A DNA stretch of 64,000 nucleotides from Lysobacterales bacterium. Lineage in GTDB: Bacteria > Pseudomonadota > Gammaproteobacteria > Xanthomonadales > Xanthomonadaceae. Positions 26,805 through 33,962 of this stretch are shown here, piece after piece. Each line of letters starts with the position of its first letter. The first letter of the stretch is position 1. The stretch spans positions 210,159 to 274,158 of the forward strand of contig JAFLDZ010000005.1 of NCBI GenBank assembly GCA_017302135.1. Reading direction: 5' to 3'. The notes under the pieces were generated by a model. It was given only the letters and a program-made list of their open reading frames with translations, did not search any database and was not told where the DNA came from. Position numbers and translations under genes: made by a program.

Positions 26805-27665
26805 TCAGGCGATGCTGCGCGGCGATTGCTGTTCCGGCGACAGCATCTGTTCCTGAGCGGGGTTCGAAGGCTCAGGCGCGGACGATGGTGGCGCGATTTG
26901 GGCGCTGCTCACCAGGAGCGATTGGCCGCGTACCTGTTCTACCTCGACGCTGGTGTACATCGCATTCGGCGCGCCCGGGTTCTGGCTGTTGATCGCGAAC
27001 ACGCGGTCGCCGCTTTCGCTGGCGGCGATCGAGATCGCCGTAGGATCCGGGTTGCCCCGCTGGAAGCCGGGTGTCTGGGTCATGCTGGCAGTCAGCGCGG
27101 CAGCGACGTTGACCTGCTCGGTTTCCGTCAACGGCACCTTCGACGCGTCCAGAGCGCCGACGCCCTGCAGAACCGCGTCGTAAAGCGGTTTGTTCGGATT
27201 GGCGGGGTCGCTCAGCAGCGCTGCGGTCTCGCCGGGGACCACCGTGCCGGGTGGTACGACGGCAGCGGTCGCTGCGGATTCGGCCGGCGCGTCCTTCGCG
27301 GCGCTGGCAGAGCCAGAAGTGCCGTCGCGACCGACACCGTGTTCCTGGTTGTGCAAGTGCCAGTAGCGACGGCCGCTGCGGATATCCGCTTCTTCGATAT
27401 CGTTGTCGTCGTCGGGTCGCCGCCGCATCGCAAGAAGCTGACGCTGTTCCGCCAGCGACAACTTGCGCTCGTGCGGCGCCAGGAAGTTGCCATCGTTGTC
27501 GTTGTTGTTGGCGTCGTAGCCGTCGCCGTCGTCGAAATCCGCGTCGAGCGGTTCGAGCATTTCCAGACCGTGGGAACCTGGTGTTTCGCTGTCCGATACG
27601 TCTCTTGCGTGCACGGCGTGATGGTGCGAAGACGATGTGCTGTCCTTCGGAGTTTCGCTGTTCAT
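26805..27665 (-). CDS. XVIPCD-domain protein, candidate type IV secretion substrate
   Basis: A 286-residue protein with no signal peptide. Residues 1-100 are polar and low in complexity, with an acidic Asp/Asn stretch (about 36-62). Residues 152-255 look like the XVIPCD, the C-terminal secretion domain bound by VirD4 in Xanthomonadales bacteria-killing type IV systems: DPANPNKPLYDAVLQGVGAL, then GDRVFAINSQNPGAPNAMY, then a Gln/Pro-rich tail typical of this class. No enzymatic domain (peptidase, lysozyme, lipase, nuclease) is recognisable in the first half, and no lipoprotein immunity gene or secretion genes are adjacent. GGAAG precedes the ATG. The domain call is from memory of the family pattern. 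Confidence 0.7.
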   Translation of the reverse strand: MNSETPKDSTSSSHHHAVHARDVSDSETPGSHGLEMLEPLDADFDDGDGYDANNNDNDGNFLAPHERKLSLAEQRQLLAMRRRPDDDNDIEEADIRSGRRYWHLHNQEHGVGRDGTSGSASAAKDAPAESAATAAVVPPGTVVPGETAALLSDPANPNKPLYDAVLQGVGALDASKVPLTETEQVNVAAALTASMTQTPGFQRGNPDPTAISIAASESGDRVFAINSQNPGAPNAMYTSVEVEQVRGQSLLVSSAQIAPPSSAPEPSNPAQEQMLSPEQQSPRSIA

Positions 27666-27860
27666 GGCGAGCTTCCCTCATTGAGTTAGTGGACGATCGG
27701 CAATCGTCAGTTTCGCCCGGCACGCCGATGAATTGTTAAAAATTCGATAATCGCCAGACAACCGCCTTAATCGTAGCACGTGACACCGACCAGACAAGTG
27801 GGCAACTGCATCGTTGGCCATTGCCGCCGACGCGGCGATCTTCCTCCCGCTCCGACCGCC

Positions 27861-27866
27861 TACAAT
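27861..27866 (+). promoter_or_regulatory. Possible -10 element before the CYTH gene
   Basis: TACAAT at 27861-27866, about 48 bases before the chosen GTG start. No convincing -35. Confidence 0.35.
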
Positions 27867-27914
27867 ATCGCCCCAGCCTGCGGGCATGCCCTTGTGACAG
27901 GACTCCAGTCGAAC

Positions 27915-28460
27915 GTGGCCCTCGAAATCGAACGCAAATTCCTCGTCCTCGACGATGCCTGGCGCACGCAGGCCAAAGAGGTGATTCCGATGGCGCAGGG
28001 CTATCTCAATGATCTGGCGTCGATGGACACCGGGTCGAATGGCGGCGGGCAGCGGGTTTCGGTGCGGGTGAGGCTGGAGGGCGACGAAGCCCGGCTCAAC
28101 CTGAAATCGCGCGAGGTCGGCCATACCCGACAGGAATTCGACTATCCGATTCCCGTCGACGATGCGCGTGCGCTGCTGGAGCTCTGCGTCGGCGGTTTGA
28201 TCGACAAACGCCGGCATCTGGTCGAACACCTCGGTCACCTCTGGGAAGTCGACGAGTTCCTCGGCGACAGCGCGGGTCTGGTCGTCGCCGAAGTCGAGCT
28301 CGACGCGGGCGACGAATGGTTCGAACGTCCTGCGTGGCTGGGTCTGGAAGTGACCGACAGCACGCGCTACTACAATCTCGCTTTGGCTTCGCGCCCGTAT
28401 TCGCAATGGAGCGAAGCCGAGCGTGCCGCAACCGATTTGGAGTCAGACACATGCTTGTGA
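27915..28460 (+). CDS. CYTH domain protein
   Basis: A 181-residue CYTH-domain (triphosphate tunnel) protein. It opens with the signature VALEIERKFLV (ExExK), followed by VSVRVRLEGDEARLNLKSR and a C-terminal EVTDSTRYYNLALA segment. Family members hydrolyse inorganic triphosphate or act on other polyphosphate-bearing substrates with divalent metal; which one here cannot be told. The GTG at 27915 places the signature at the N-terminus as usual; a GTG seven codons upstream is possible. It overlaps nagZ by 10 bases. Confidence 0.88.
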   Translation: MALEIERKFLVLDDAWRTQAKEVIPMAQGYLNDLASMDTGSNGGGQRVSVRVRLEGDEARLNLKSREVGHTRQEFDYPIPVDDARALLELCVGGLIDKRRHLVEHLGHLWEVDEFLGDSAGLVVAEVELDAGDEWFERPAWLGLEVTDSTRYYNLALASRPYSQWSEAERAATDLESDTCL

Positions 28461-29458
28461 TCGGCGTCGCCGGTACTGAACTCACCGTGCAGGAACGCGA
28501 CTGGCTGCGGCACGATGCCTGCGCCGGCGTCATCCTGTTCAAGCGCAACTTCGCATCGAAAGCGCAGGTAGCCGAACTGTCCGCCGCGATCCGCGAGATC
28601 GCACCGCGACCACAGCTGATCTGTGTCGACCAGGAGGGCGGGCGCGTGCAGCGTTTCCAGGAAGGCTACAGCGCGCTGCCGCCGCTCGAAGGTTTCGGCA
28701 GGCTGTATGCCGCCGACCCGGTGCATGCGCTGGCGCTGGCCGAAGAACATGCGTGGCTGATGGCCAGCGAAATCCGCGCCACCGGCGTCGATCTGAGTTT
28801 CGCGCCGGTGGTCGATCTGGGGCGCGGCAATCTCGCCGTCGGCAACCGAGCGTTCTCGGACGATCCGCAGATCGTCGCCGACTTCACACGGGCTTACGTG
28901 CGCGGCATGCACAGTGCGGGCATGGCAGCCACGATCAAACATTTTCCGGGCCACGGCTCGGTGCTGGAAGACACCCATTTCGATGTCGCGGTCGACGACC
29001 GCCCGTTCGATCTGATCCGCGCCCAGGATCTGGTGCCGTTCGTGGCCGGGATCGAAGCGAACGCCGAGGCGGTGATGCTGGCGCACGTCACCTATCCGCA
29101 GGTCGCGCCCGAACCCGCCGGCTATTCGCCGTACTGGATCAATACGATCCTGCGCGAAGAAATGGGGTTCCGGGGCGTGGTCTTTTCGGACGACATCGGC
29201 ATGGCGGCGGCATTCTCCGTCGGCGGCATCAAGCAGCGGATCGATGCGCATCTCGATGCGGGCTGCGATGCGGTGCTGGTCTGTCATCCGGAACTGGTCG
29301 AGGAATCGCTCGCGGCGGTCGATGGGCGCGCGCTCGACACGATGGCATTGGCCTGCCTGATGGGCCGTGGCGCGATGAGTTGGGATGGGCTGCTCGCCGA
29401 CGCGCGTTACGGCGATGCGCAGACGCGTCTGACCGAAGCACTGGGAGCACTCGCATGA
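28451..29458 (+). CDS. nagZ: Beta-N-acetylhexosaminidase NagZ
   Basis: A 335-residue cytoplasmic glycoside hydrolase of family 3, used in peptidoglycan recycling to remove GlcNAc from anhydro-muropeptides. Motifs: CVDQEGGRVQRF, the catalytic loop KHFPGHGSVLEDTHFD, and the nucleophile segment VVFSDDIGMAAA. Overlaps the CYTH gene upstream by 10 bases and the next gene through ATGA, so the three are translated as a unit. Confidence 0.95.
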   Translation: MLVIGVAGTELTVQERDWLRHDACAGVILFKRNFASKAQVAELSAAIREIAPRPQLICVDQEGGRVQRFQEGYSALPPLEGFGRLYAADPVHALALAEEHAWLMASEIRATGVDLSFAPVVDLGRGNLAVGNRAFSDDPQIVADFTRAYVRGMHSAGMAATIKHFPGHGSVLEDTHFDVAVDDRPFDLIRAQDLVPFVAGIEANAEAVMLAHVTYPQVAPEPAGYSPYWINTILREEMGFRGVVFSDDIGMAAAFSVGGIKQRIDAHLDAGCDAVLVCHPELVEESLAAVDGRALDTMALACLMGRGAMSWDGLLADARYGDAQTRLTEALGALA

Positions 29459-30015
29459 CTGCGCCGAATCTCGCCGAAGTGTTGCCGGCTGCCGATGTGA
29501 TCCATGATCGTGCGACGCTGGATCGCGCGATCCAGACGATGGCTGAGGCCGTTCGCCTCGATTACGCAGCCGATGAAAGACCGCCGCTGTTCGTCACCAT
29601 CATGCATGGTGGCATGCTGTTCGCGGCCCAACTGGCGTTCGCGCTGGGCGAACGCGGGCTCGATCTCGAATTCGATTACCTGCACGCCACGCGGTATCGC
29701 GGCAATACCTCGGGCTCGGGTCTGGCTTGGTTGCATCGTCCGGCCACGCCGATGCGCGGTCGTCGCGTGCTGCTGGTCGACGATATCCTCGACGAGGGCC
29801 ACACGCTGCTGGCGGTGAAGCGCTGGTGCGAAGACCAGGGTGCGGCCGACGTTCGCGTAGCGGTACTCGCGGTGAAAAATCATGACCGCCGCGTGGACGG
29901 GATCGAAGCCGATCATGTCGGCGTCGAGGTGCCGGACCGTTATGTTTTCGGCTACGGCATGGATTATCGCGAGCAGGGCCGCAATCTGCCCGCGATCTAC
30001 GCATTGAAGGACTGA
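29455..30015 (+). CDS. hpt: Hypoxanthine-guanine phosphoribosyltransferase
   Basis: A 186-residue purine salvage enzyme that converts hypoxanthine (or guanine) and PRPP to IMP (or GMP). The PRPP motif is VLLVDDILDEGHTL; VTIMHGGMLFAAQL is the loop I region and the end has VPDRYVFGYGMDY. It starts inside the nagZ stop (ATGA) and is followed after 4 bases by methylthioinosine phosphorylase, whose product hypoxanthine is its substrate. Confidence 0.93.
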   Translation: MTAPNLAEVLPAADVIHDRATLDRAIQTMAEAVRLDYAADERPPLFVTIMHGGMLFAAQLAFALGERGLDLEFDYLHATRYRGNTSGSGLAWLHRPATPMRGRRVLLVDDILDEGHTLLAVKRWCEDQGAADVRVAVLAVKNHDRRVDGIEADHVGVEVPDRYVFGYGMDYREQGRNLPAIYALKD

Positions 30016-30019
30016 TCGG

Positions 30020-30784
30020 ATGCCGGCCGCTCCCGAGCTCGCACTCGCCATCATCGGCGGCACCGGCCTGTATGCGCTCGCAGACCTGCAGGATATCGAA
30101 ACCCATCAGCCAGTGACGCGCTACGGCGCGCCGTCCGGCCCGATCCGCATCGGTACGCTGGCGGGCAAGCGGGTGGCGTTTCTGGCCCGCCACGGCGAAG
30201 GCCATTCGGTGCCGCCGCACCGGATCAACTATCGCGCCAATCTCGCGGCATTGAAGGCGGTGGGTGCGCAACGCGTGCTCGCGCTGAATACGGTCGGCGG
30301 CATCACCGAACGCTTCGGCCCGCGCGTGCTCGGCTGCCCGGATCAGTTGATCGATTACACCTGGGGCAGAATCTCCACCCTGTCGGAAGAGGCGGGTAGC
30401 GACGTGCTGCACGTGGATTTCGGCGACCCCTACACGCCGCTGCTGAGACGCGAAATTCTCACCGCTGCGACGGCCGCAGGCGTGGCGGTTGTCGATGGCG
30501 GCTGTTACGCCGCGACCCAGGGCCCGAGACTGGAGACCCGGGCGGAAATCGCGCGGATGCGCCGCGACGGCTGCGATGTGGTCGGTATGACCGGGATGCC
30601 CGAAGCGGGGCTGGCACGGGAGCTGGGCCTGGACTACGCCTGCCTGGCCATCGTCGCCAATTGGGCGGCAGGCGCCGGCCCGGACCCGGACGAACAGATC
30701 ACCCTCGAAGAGGTGCTGGCCCATGTCGAGGCCGCGAGCGCGGGACTCGGCCCATTGCTTTCGGCGCTACTGGCGCAAGCCTGA
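30020..30784 (+). CDS. mtnP-like (MTIP): S-methyl-5'-thioinosine phosphorylase
   Basis: A 254-residue enzyme of the purine nucleoside phosphorylase/MTAP family. It has the N-terminal IIGGTGLY phosphate loop, FLARHGEGHSVPPHRINYRA, and TQGPRLETRAEIARM followed by MTGMPEA. The pattern is closest to the pseudomonad enzyme that prefers methylthioinosine rather than methylthioadenosine. Reaction: methylthioinosine plus phosphate to hypoxanthine and methylthioribose-1-phosphate, part of polyamine by-product salvage. An MTAP specificity cannot be excluded by eye. Confidence 0.88.
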   Translation: MPAAPELALAIIGGTGLYALADLQDIETHQPVTRYGAPSGPIRIGTLAGKRVAFLARHGEGHSVPPHRINYRANLAALKAVGAQRVLALNTVGGITERFGPRVLGCPDQLIDYTWGRISTLSEEAGSDVLHVDFGDPYTPLLRREILTAATAAGVAVVDGGCYAATQGPRLETRAEIARMRRDGCDVVGMTGMPEAGLARELGLDYACLAIVANWAAGAGPDPDEQITLEEVLAHVEAASAGLGPLLSALLAQA

Positions 30785-30947
30785 GGATTCGCATCGGCTT
30801 GCGGTGCCCTGCGGACATGGGTCCAACGGCGCGCGCGGCCCCTTGCGTACGCGTTTCGCTCAGGCATACTCGCGCCGTGCGCTATGCGAGCCCTAGCCTG
30901 GGCGCTCACGACGCACGCCACCGCATCCCAATCGAGGTCAACAGGAT

Positions 30948-31154
30948 ATGCCGTACGGAACAGTGAAATGGTTCAACGATGCCAAGGGATTTGGCTTTAT
31001 TGCCCCCGAGGATGGCAGTGCCGATGTGTTCGCGCACTTCTCCGCAATCAGCGCAAAAGGCTTTCGCAGTTTGCAGGAAGGACAACGCGTGTCGTATGAA
31101 GTCACGACGGGACCGAAAGGCGCGCAGGCGGCGAACATCACGCCGGTTGCTTGA
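30948..31154 (+). CDS. Cold-shock domain protein (CspA family)
   Basis: A 68-residue single cold-shock domain with both RNA-binding motifs, [11 protein letters not shown] (RNP1) and VFAHFSAI (RNP2). Acts as an RNA chaperone. It has a leader of up to 160 bases without a gene, which is common for csp genes, and its own intrinsic terminator, so it is a single-gene transcript. Confidence 0.96.
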   Translation: MPYGTVKWFNDAKGFGFIAPEDGSADVFAHFSAISAKGFRSLQEGQRVSYEVTTGPKGAQAANITPVA

Positions 31155-31190
31155 GATCGACCACTGTCGTGGTCGTCCCCCGTACTACAG

Positions 31191-31213
31191 GCCCCGCTTC
31201 GGCGGGGCTTTTT
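31191..31213 (+). terminator. Rho-independent terminator of the csp gene
   Basis: GCCCCGC (31191-31197), TTCG loop, GCGGGGC (31202-31208) and five T residues, 36 bases after the stop. Confidence 0.93.
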
Positions 31214-31280
31214 CATGGGCAGGCTTTCCATGGTGATGTTTCGAACGTGTGGTGCTGCGGGTCGGCATTCATCGGCGAGC

Positions 31281-31304
31281 CCTCATGAGTCGGTTTTCAT
31301 GAGG
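31281..31304. promoter_or_regulatory. Palindrome just upstream of the FAD monooxygenase
   Basis: CCTCATGA (31281-31288) and TCATGAGG (31297-31304) form a perfect 8-bp inverted repeat with an 8-base spacer, 11 bases before the start codon. The right arm contains GAGG, the only Shine-Dalgarno-like sequence here, so it could be an operator or an RNA hairpin hiding the ribosome-binding site. Confidence 0.5.
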
Positions 31305-31315
31305 CTTCCCCCTCG

Positions 31316-32551
31316 ATGAAACCTTCGATGCATATCGCGGTCATCGGTTACGGTTCGGCAGGGCAAGCGCTTGCCGTGGCCTTGAGCGGCGACGGCCACC
31401 GCGTCGAGGTGTTCGAGCGCGTGCCGGACCCGGGGCCGGTGGGCGCCGGATTCCTGCTGCAACCCACCGGACTGAGCGTGTTGTGGCAGCTCGGCCTGCT
31501 GGATGCCGCGCTGGAACACGGCGCGGTGGTGCGACGGCTCCACGGCGAAACCACCGCGTCGCGCACGGTGATGGACATGCGTTACCGCGAATTGCATCCG
31601 GCATTGTTCGGCCTGGGGCTGCAGCGTGGGGCGATCTTCGAACTGCTTGATCGCGCATGGACGGAGGCGCGCCGCATCCACTGCGGTCGCGGGATCGTCC
31701 ATGTCGACCACGAACGCGGCCTGTTGCGCGATGACCTTGGCGACGAGCATGGGCCGTTCGATCTCGTGGTCGTCGCCGACGGCTCGGCGTCGAAGCTGCG
31801 CGCGGAGATCGGCGAGGTCGTTTTCGATCGACCGTATCCCTGGGGCGCGCAATGGTGTCTCGTGCCCGCAGGCGACTGGCCATGGCCGGATGAACTGCGC
31901 CAGCGTTATCGCCATGCGCGACGGATGGTCGGCATGCTGCCCGTGGGCACTCGCCCGGGCGATCCGATCCCGCGACTGAGTTTCTTCTGGAGCCTGCCTG
32001 CCGCCGCATTGCCCGATGCGGGGCGCGATGAGGCGCGCTGGCGCGCGGAGGTTGCCGAGATCTGGCCGGATGCGGTGGAGCGTCTGCAGACGACGGCAGT
32101 GCCCGATGGCCTCGCGCAGGCGCGCTATCGCGACACGGTGGTGCGGCGCTGGCATCGGGGGCGCGCAGTCCTTGTCGGCGACGCTGCCCATTCGATGAGT
32201 CCGCAATTGGGGCAGGGCGTGAACATGGCGCTGGCCGATGCATTGGCACTGCGCGATGCGCTGCGCGCGGCATCGGCACTGCCCGAAGCGCTGGATGCCT
32301 ATCAGCGCGAGCGTCGTCGGCATCTGGACATCTACCATTTCTGGAGCCGTTGGCTGACGCCGCTGTTCCAGTCCGAGCATGATGTCGTCGCCGGTCTGCG
32401 CGATCTGCTGTTCCATCCGCTGTCGCGCGTCCCCGGCGGCCGTGGGCAGTCGCTGCGGATACTGACCGGAACCCGGCGCGGATGGTTCGGGCGTTGGCCG
32501 CTGCCGCCGGACTTCATCGAAAGACTGTCGAATGCTGGAGAATCGAGATGA
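31316..32551 (+). CDS. FAD-dependent monooxygenase
   Basis: A 411-residue class A flavoprotein monooxygenase (UbiH/PHBH-like fold). The N-terminal dinucleotide fold is IAVIGYGSAGQALAVALSGD; the second FAD motif is VLVGDAAHSMSPQLGQGVNM near residues 285-305. The substrate is unknown; aromatic compounds or quinone precursors are typical for the family. An alternative ATG lies at 31328. Its stop overlaps the start of the L,D-transpeptidase-like gene, so the two are co-translated. A palindrome precedes it. Confidence 0.85.
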   Translation: MKPSMHIAVIGYGSAGQALAVALSGDGHRVEVFERVPDPGPVGAGFLLQPTGLSVLWQLGLLDAALEHGAVVRRLHGETTASRTVMDMRYRELHPALFGLGLQRGAIFELLDRAWTEARRIHCGRGIVHVDHERGLLRDDLGDEHGPFDLVVVADGSASKLRAEIGEVVFDRPYPWGAQWCLVPAGDWPWPDELRQRYRHARRMVGMLPVGTRPGDPIPRLSFFWSLPAAALPDAGRDEARWRAEVAEIWPDAVERLQTTAVPDGLAQARYRDTVVRRWHRGRAVLVGDAAHSMSPQLGQGVNMALADALALRDALRAASALPEALDAYQRERRRHLDIYHFWSRWLTPLFQSEHDVVAGLRDLLFHPLSRVPGGRGQSLRILTGTRRGWFGRWPLPPDFIERLSNAGESR

Positions 32552-33066
32552 GACATCGATTGGGGCGTGTTGGCGTCGCAGCGATCGCGACGGTCTTCAC
32601 CGGGATTGCTTTCATGGTGTCCGCGCAGGCCGCATGGCCGCCTGCGCTCGCGCCCTCAGCGCAACGCGCCGACGAAATCCGCGTCGACAAATCCGAGCGG
32701 CGGATGGAACTGCTGCGCGACGGCAACGTGATCAGGACCTACCGGATTCTGCTCGGCGATGCGCCGATCGGCCACAAACGCCAGCAGGGCGACGAACGCA
32801 CGCCGGAGGGTCGCTACAGCATCAGCTTCCGCAACGACAAGAGCCGCTTTCACCTTTCGCTGCGGATTTCCTATCCGAACGACGCCGACCGCGCACAGGC
32901 GCGGGCGCGGGGCGTCGATCCCGGCGGCGACATCATGATCCACGGCAAGACGCCGCCCGGTTATTCGCGGGACTGGACCGATGGCTGTATCGCATTGACG
33001 GACCAGCAGATCGAAGAAGTCTGGCGGCTGGTGCCGGTGGGGACGCCGATCGTCATCTCGCCCTGA
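32548..33066 (+). CDS. L,D-transpeptidase family (YkuD) protein
   Basis: A 172-residue exported protein: signal peptide through about MVSAQAAW, then a YkuD domain beginning IRVDKSERRMELLRDGNVIR. The active-site region is IMIHGKTPPGYSRDWTDGCI: the upstream catalytic His and the Cys are present, but the second His of the classical SHGC motif is Asp (TDGC), as in some related enzymes. It would cross-link or cleave peptidoglycan, or attach proteins to it. Start chosen for GGAG upstream and the signal peptide; it begins within the last codon of the monooxygenase gene. Confidence 0.85.
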   Translation: MRHRLGRVGVAAIATVFTGIAFMVSAQAAWPPALAPSAQRADEIRVDKSERRMELLRDGNVIRTYRILLGDAPIGHKRQQGDERTPEGRYSISFRNDKSRFHLSLRISYPNDADRAQARARGVDPGGDIMIHGKTPPGYSRDWTDGCIALTDQQIEEVWRLVPVGTPIVISP

Positions 33067-33167
33067 CGGGTTGTCCGGCTGTCGCACGGCATCGCTTGCT
33101 CGACCGCCATGTCGCGCTCGCCAGATAGCGCAGGGAAGACCTCAATCGAAACAACCGCTCCGGAATC

Positions 33168-33193
33168 CGCACCTGCCCCGGGGCGGGCAGGAC
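33168..33193. repeat. GC hairpin upstream of the H-NOX gene
   Basis: Within about 33172-33191, CCTGCCC pairs with GGGCAGG around CGGGGC, 110 bases after the L,D-transpeptidase-like stop. No T run. The remainder of the 288-bp gap holds a possible TTGCGG...ATTAAT promoter pair before the H-NOX gene and nothing else recognised. Confidence 0.35.
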
Positions 33194-33354
33194 ACCTGTG
33201 TCGACATGCGACAAGCAAAGGCGGCTTGCGGCCCGGCCCGGAATATGTGATTAATTGACGCTATCTATCAACAAGGACGTCGTCGGCCCCGGCCGATGCG
33301 GGATCGCATTCGAAGCGACCCGGTACCCGGGGGCACGGAGGCGCAAGGGGAAGC

Positions 33355-33900
33355 ATGTACGGTGTCATCTTCGATTTTCTGCGCAGCTATGTGATCGAAC
33401 GCCATGGCGGCAGAGCCACTTGGGACGCACTGCTGGCCGAGGCCGGAATCGGCTACAAGGTCTATTTCCCGGTGGCCCAGTATCCCGACGAGGAAATGGT
33501 CACGCTGGCCAATACGGCCGCGCGGATGCTCAACGTACCGGTCACTGCGGTGCTGGAGGATTTCGGCCACTTCGTCGGACCTTCGCTGGTGACCTATTAC
33601 GAGATGTTCGTCAAGCCGGAGTGGAAAACGTTCGATGTGCTGGAGAACGCCAGCTCGAAGATCCACGACGCCATCCACCGCCACAATCCCAAACGCAACC
33701 CGCCGAAACTCATCGCGACACGAACCGGCGAACATCAGATGGTCGTGACCTATCAGTCCGATCGCAAGCTGTGTTTCGTCGCCAAGGGCATCATTTTCGG
33801 GCTGTCGCAGAAATACGGCGAGGACATCCAGGTCCGCGAGACGCAGTGCATGCATTCGGGCGCGGAACGCTGCCGTTTCGAGGTCGTCCGGCGCGAGTAA
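33355..33900 (+). CDS. Stand-alone H-NOX (haem NO/O2-binding, HNOB) protein
   Basis: A 181-residue single-domain H-NOX protein that should bind haem and sense NO or another gas in the cytoplasm. It starts MYGVIFDFLRSYVIERHGG, the family opening. The proximal haem ligand is probably His104 (SSKIHDAIHRH), and the haem-propionate motif YxSxR is present as Tyr133-Gln-Ser135-Asp-Arg137. The C-terminus has two cysteines (ETQCMHSGAERCRFEV), a pattern of zinc or redox-active H-NOX branches. AAGGGG precedes the ATG. Normally such genes sit next to a histidine kinase, cyclase or methyl-acceptor; here the neighbours are an L,D-transpeptidase and leuS. Confidence 0.85.
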   Translation: MYGVIFDFLRSYVIERHGGRATWDALLAEAGIGYKVYFPVAQYPDEEMVTLANTAARMLNVPVTAVLEDFGHFVGPSLVTYYEMFVKPEWKTFDVLENASSKIHDAIHRHNPKRNPPKLIATRTGEHQMVVTYQSDRKLCFVAKGIIFGLSQKYGEDIQVRETQCMHSGAERCRFEVVRRE

Positions 33901-33962
33901 GCTCGGAATGAGGGGGCCGATACGGTAAGGTAGCGGGCTCCATCCTGCCCGCCTCCTCGACC

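Noticed and set aside
33250..33275. FNR-like palindrome TTGAC...ATCAA before the H-NOX gene
   Set aside because: The half-sites are separated by seven bases instead of four and one half is imperfect, so it does not fit FNR or a related regulator.
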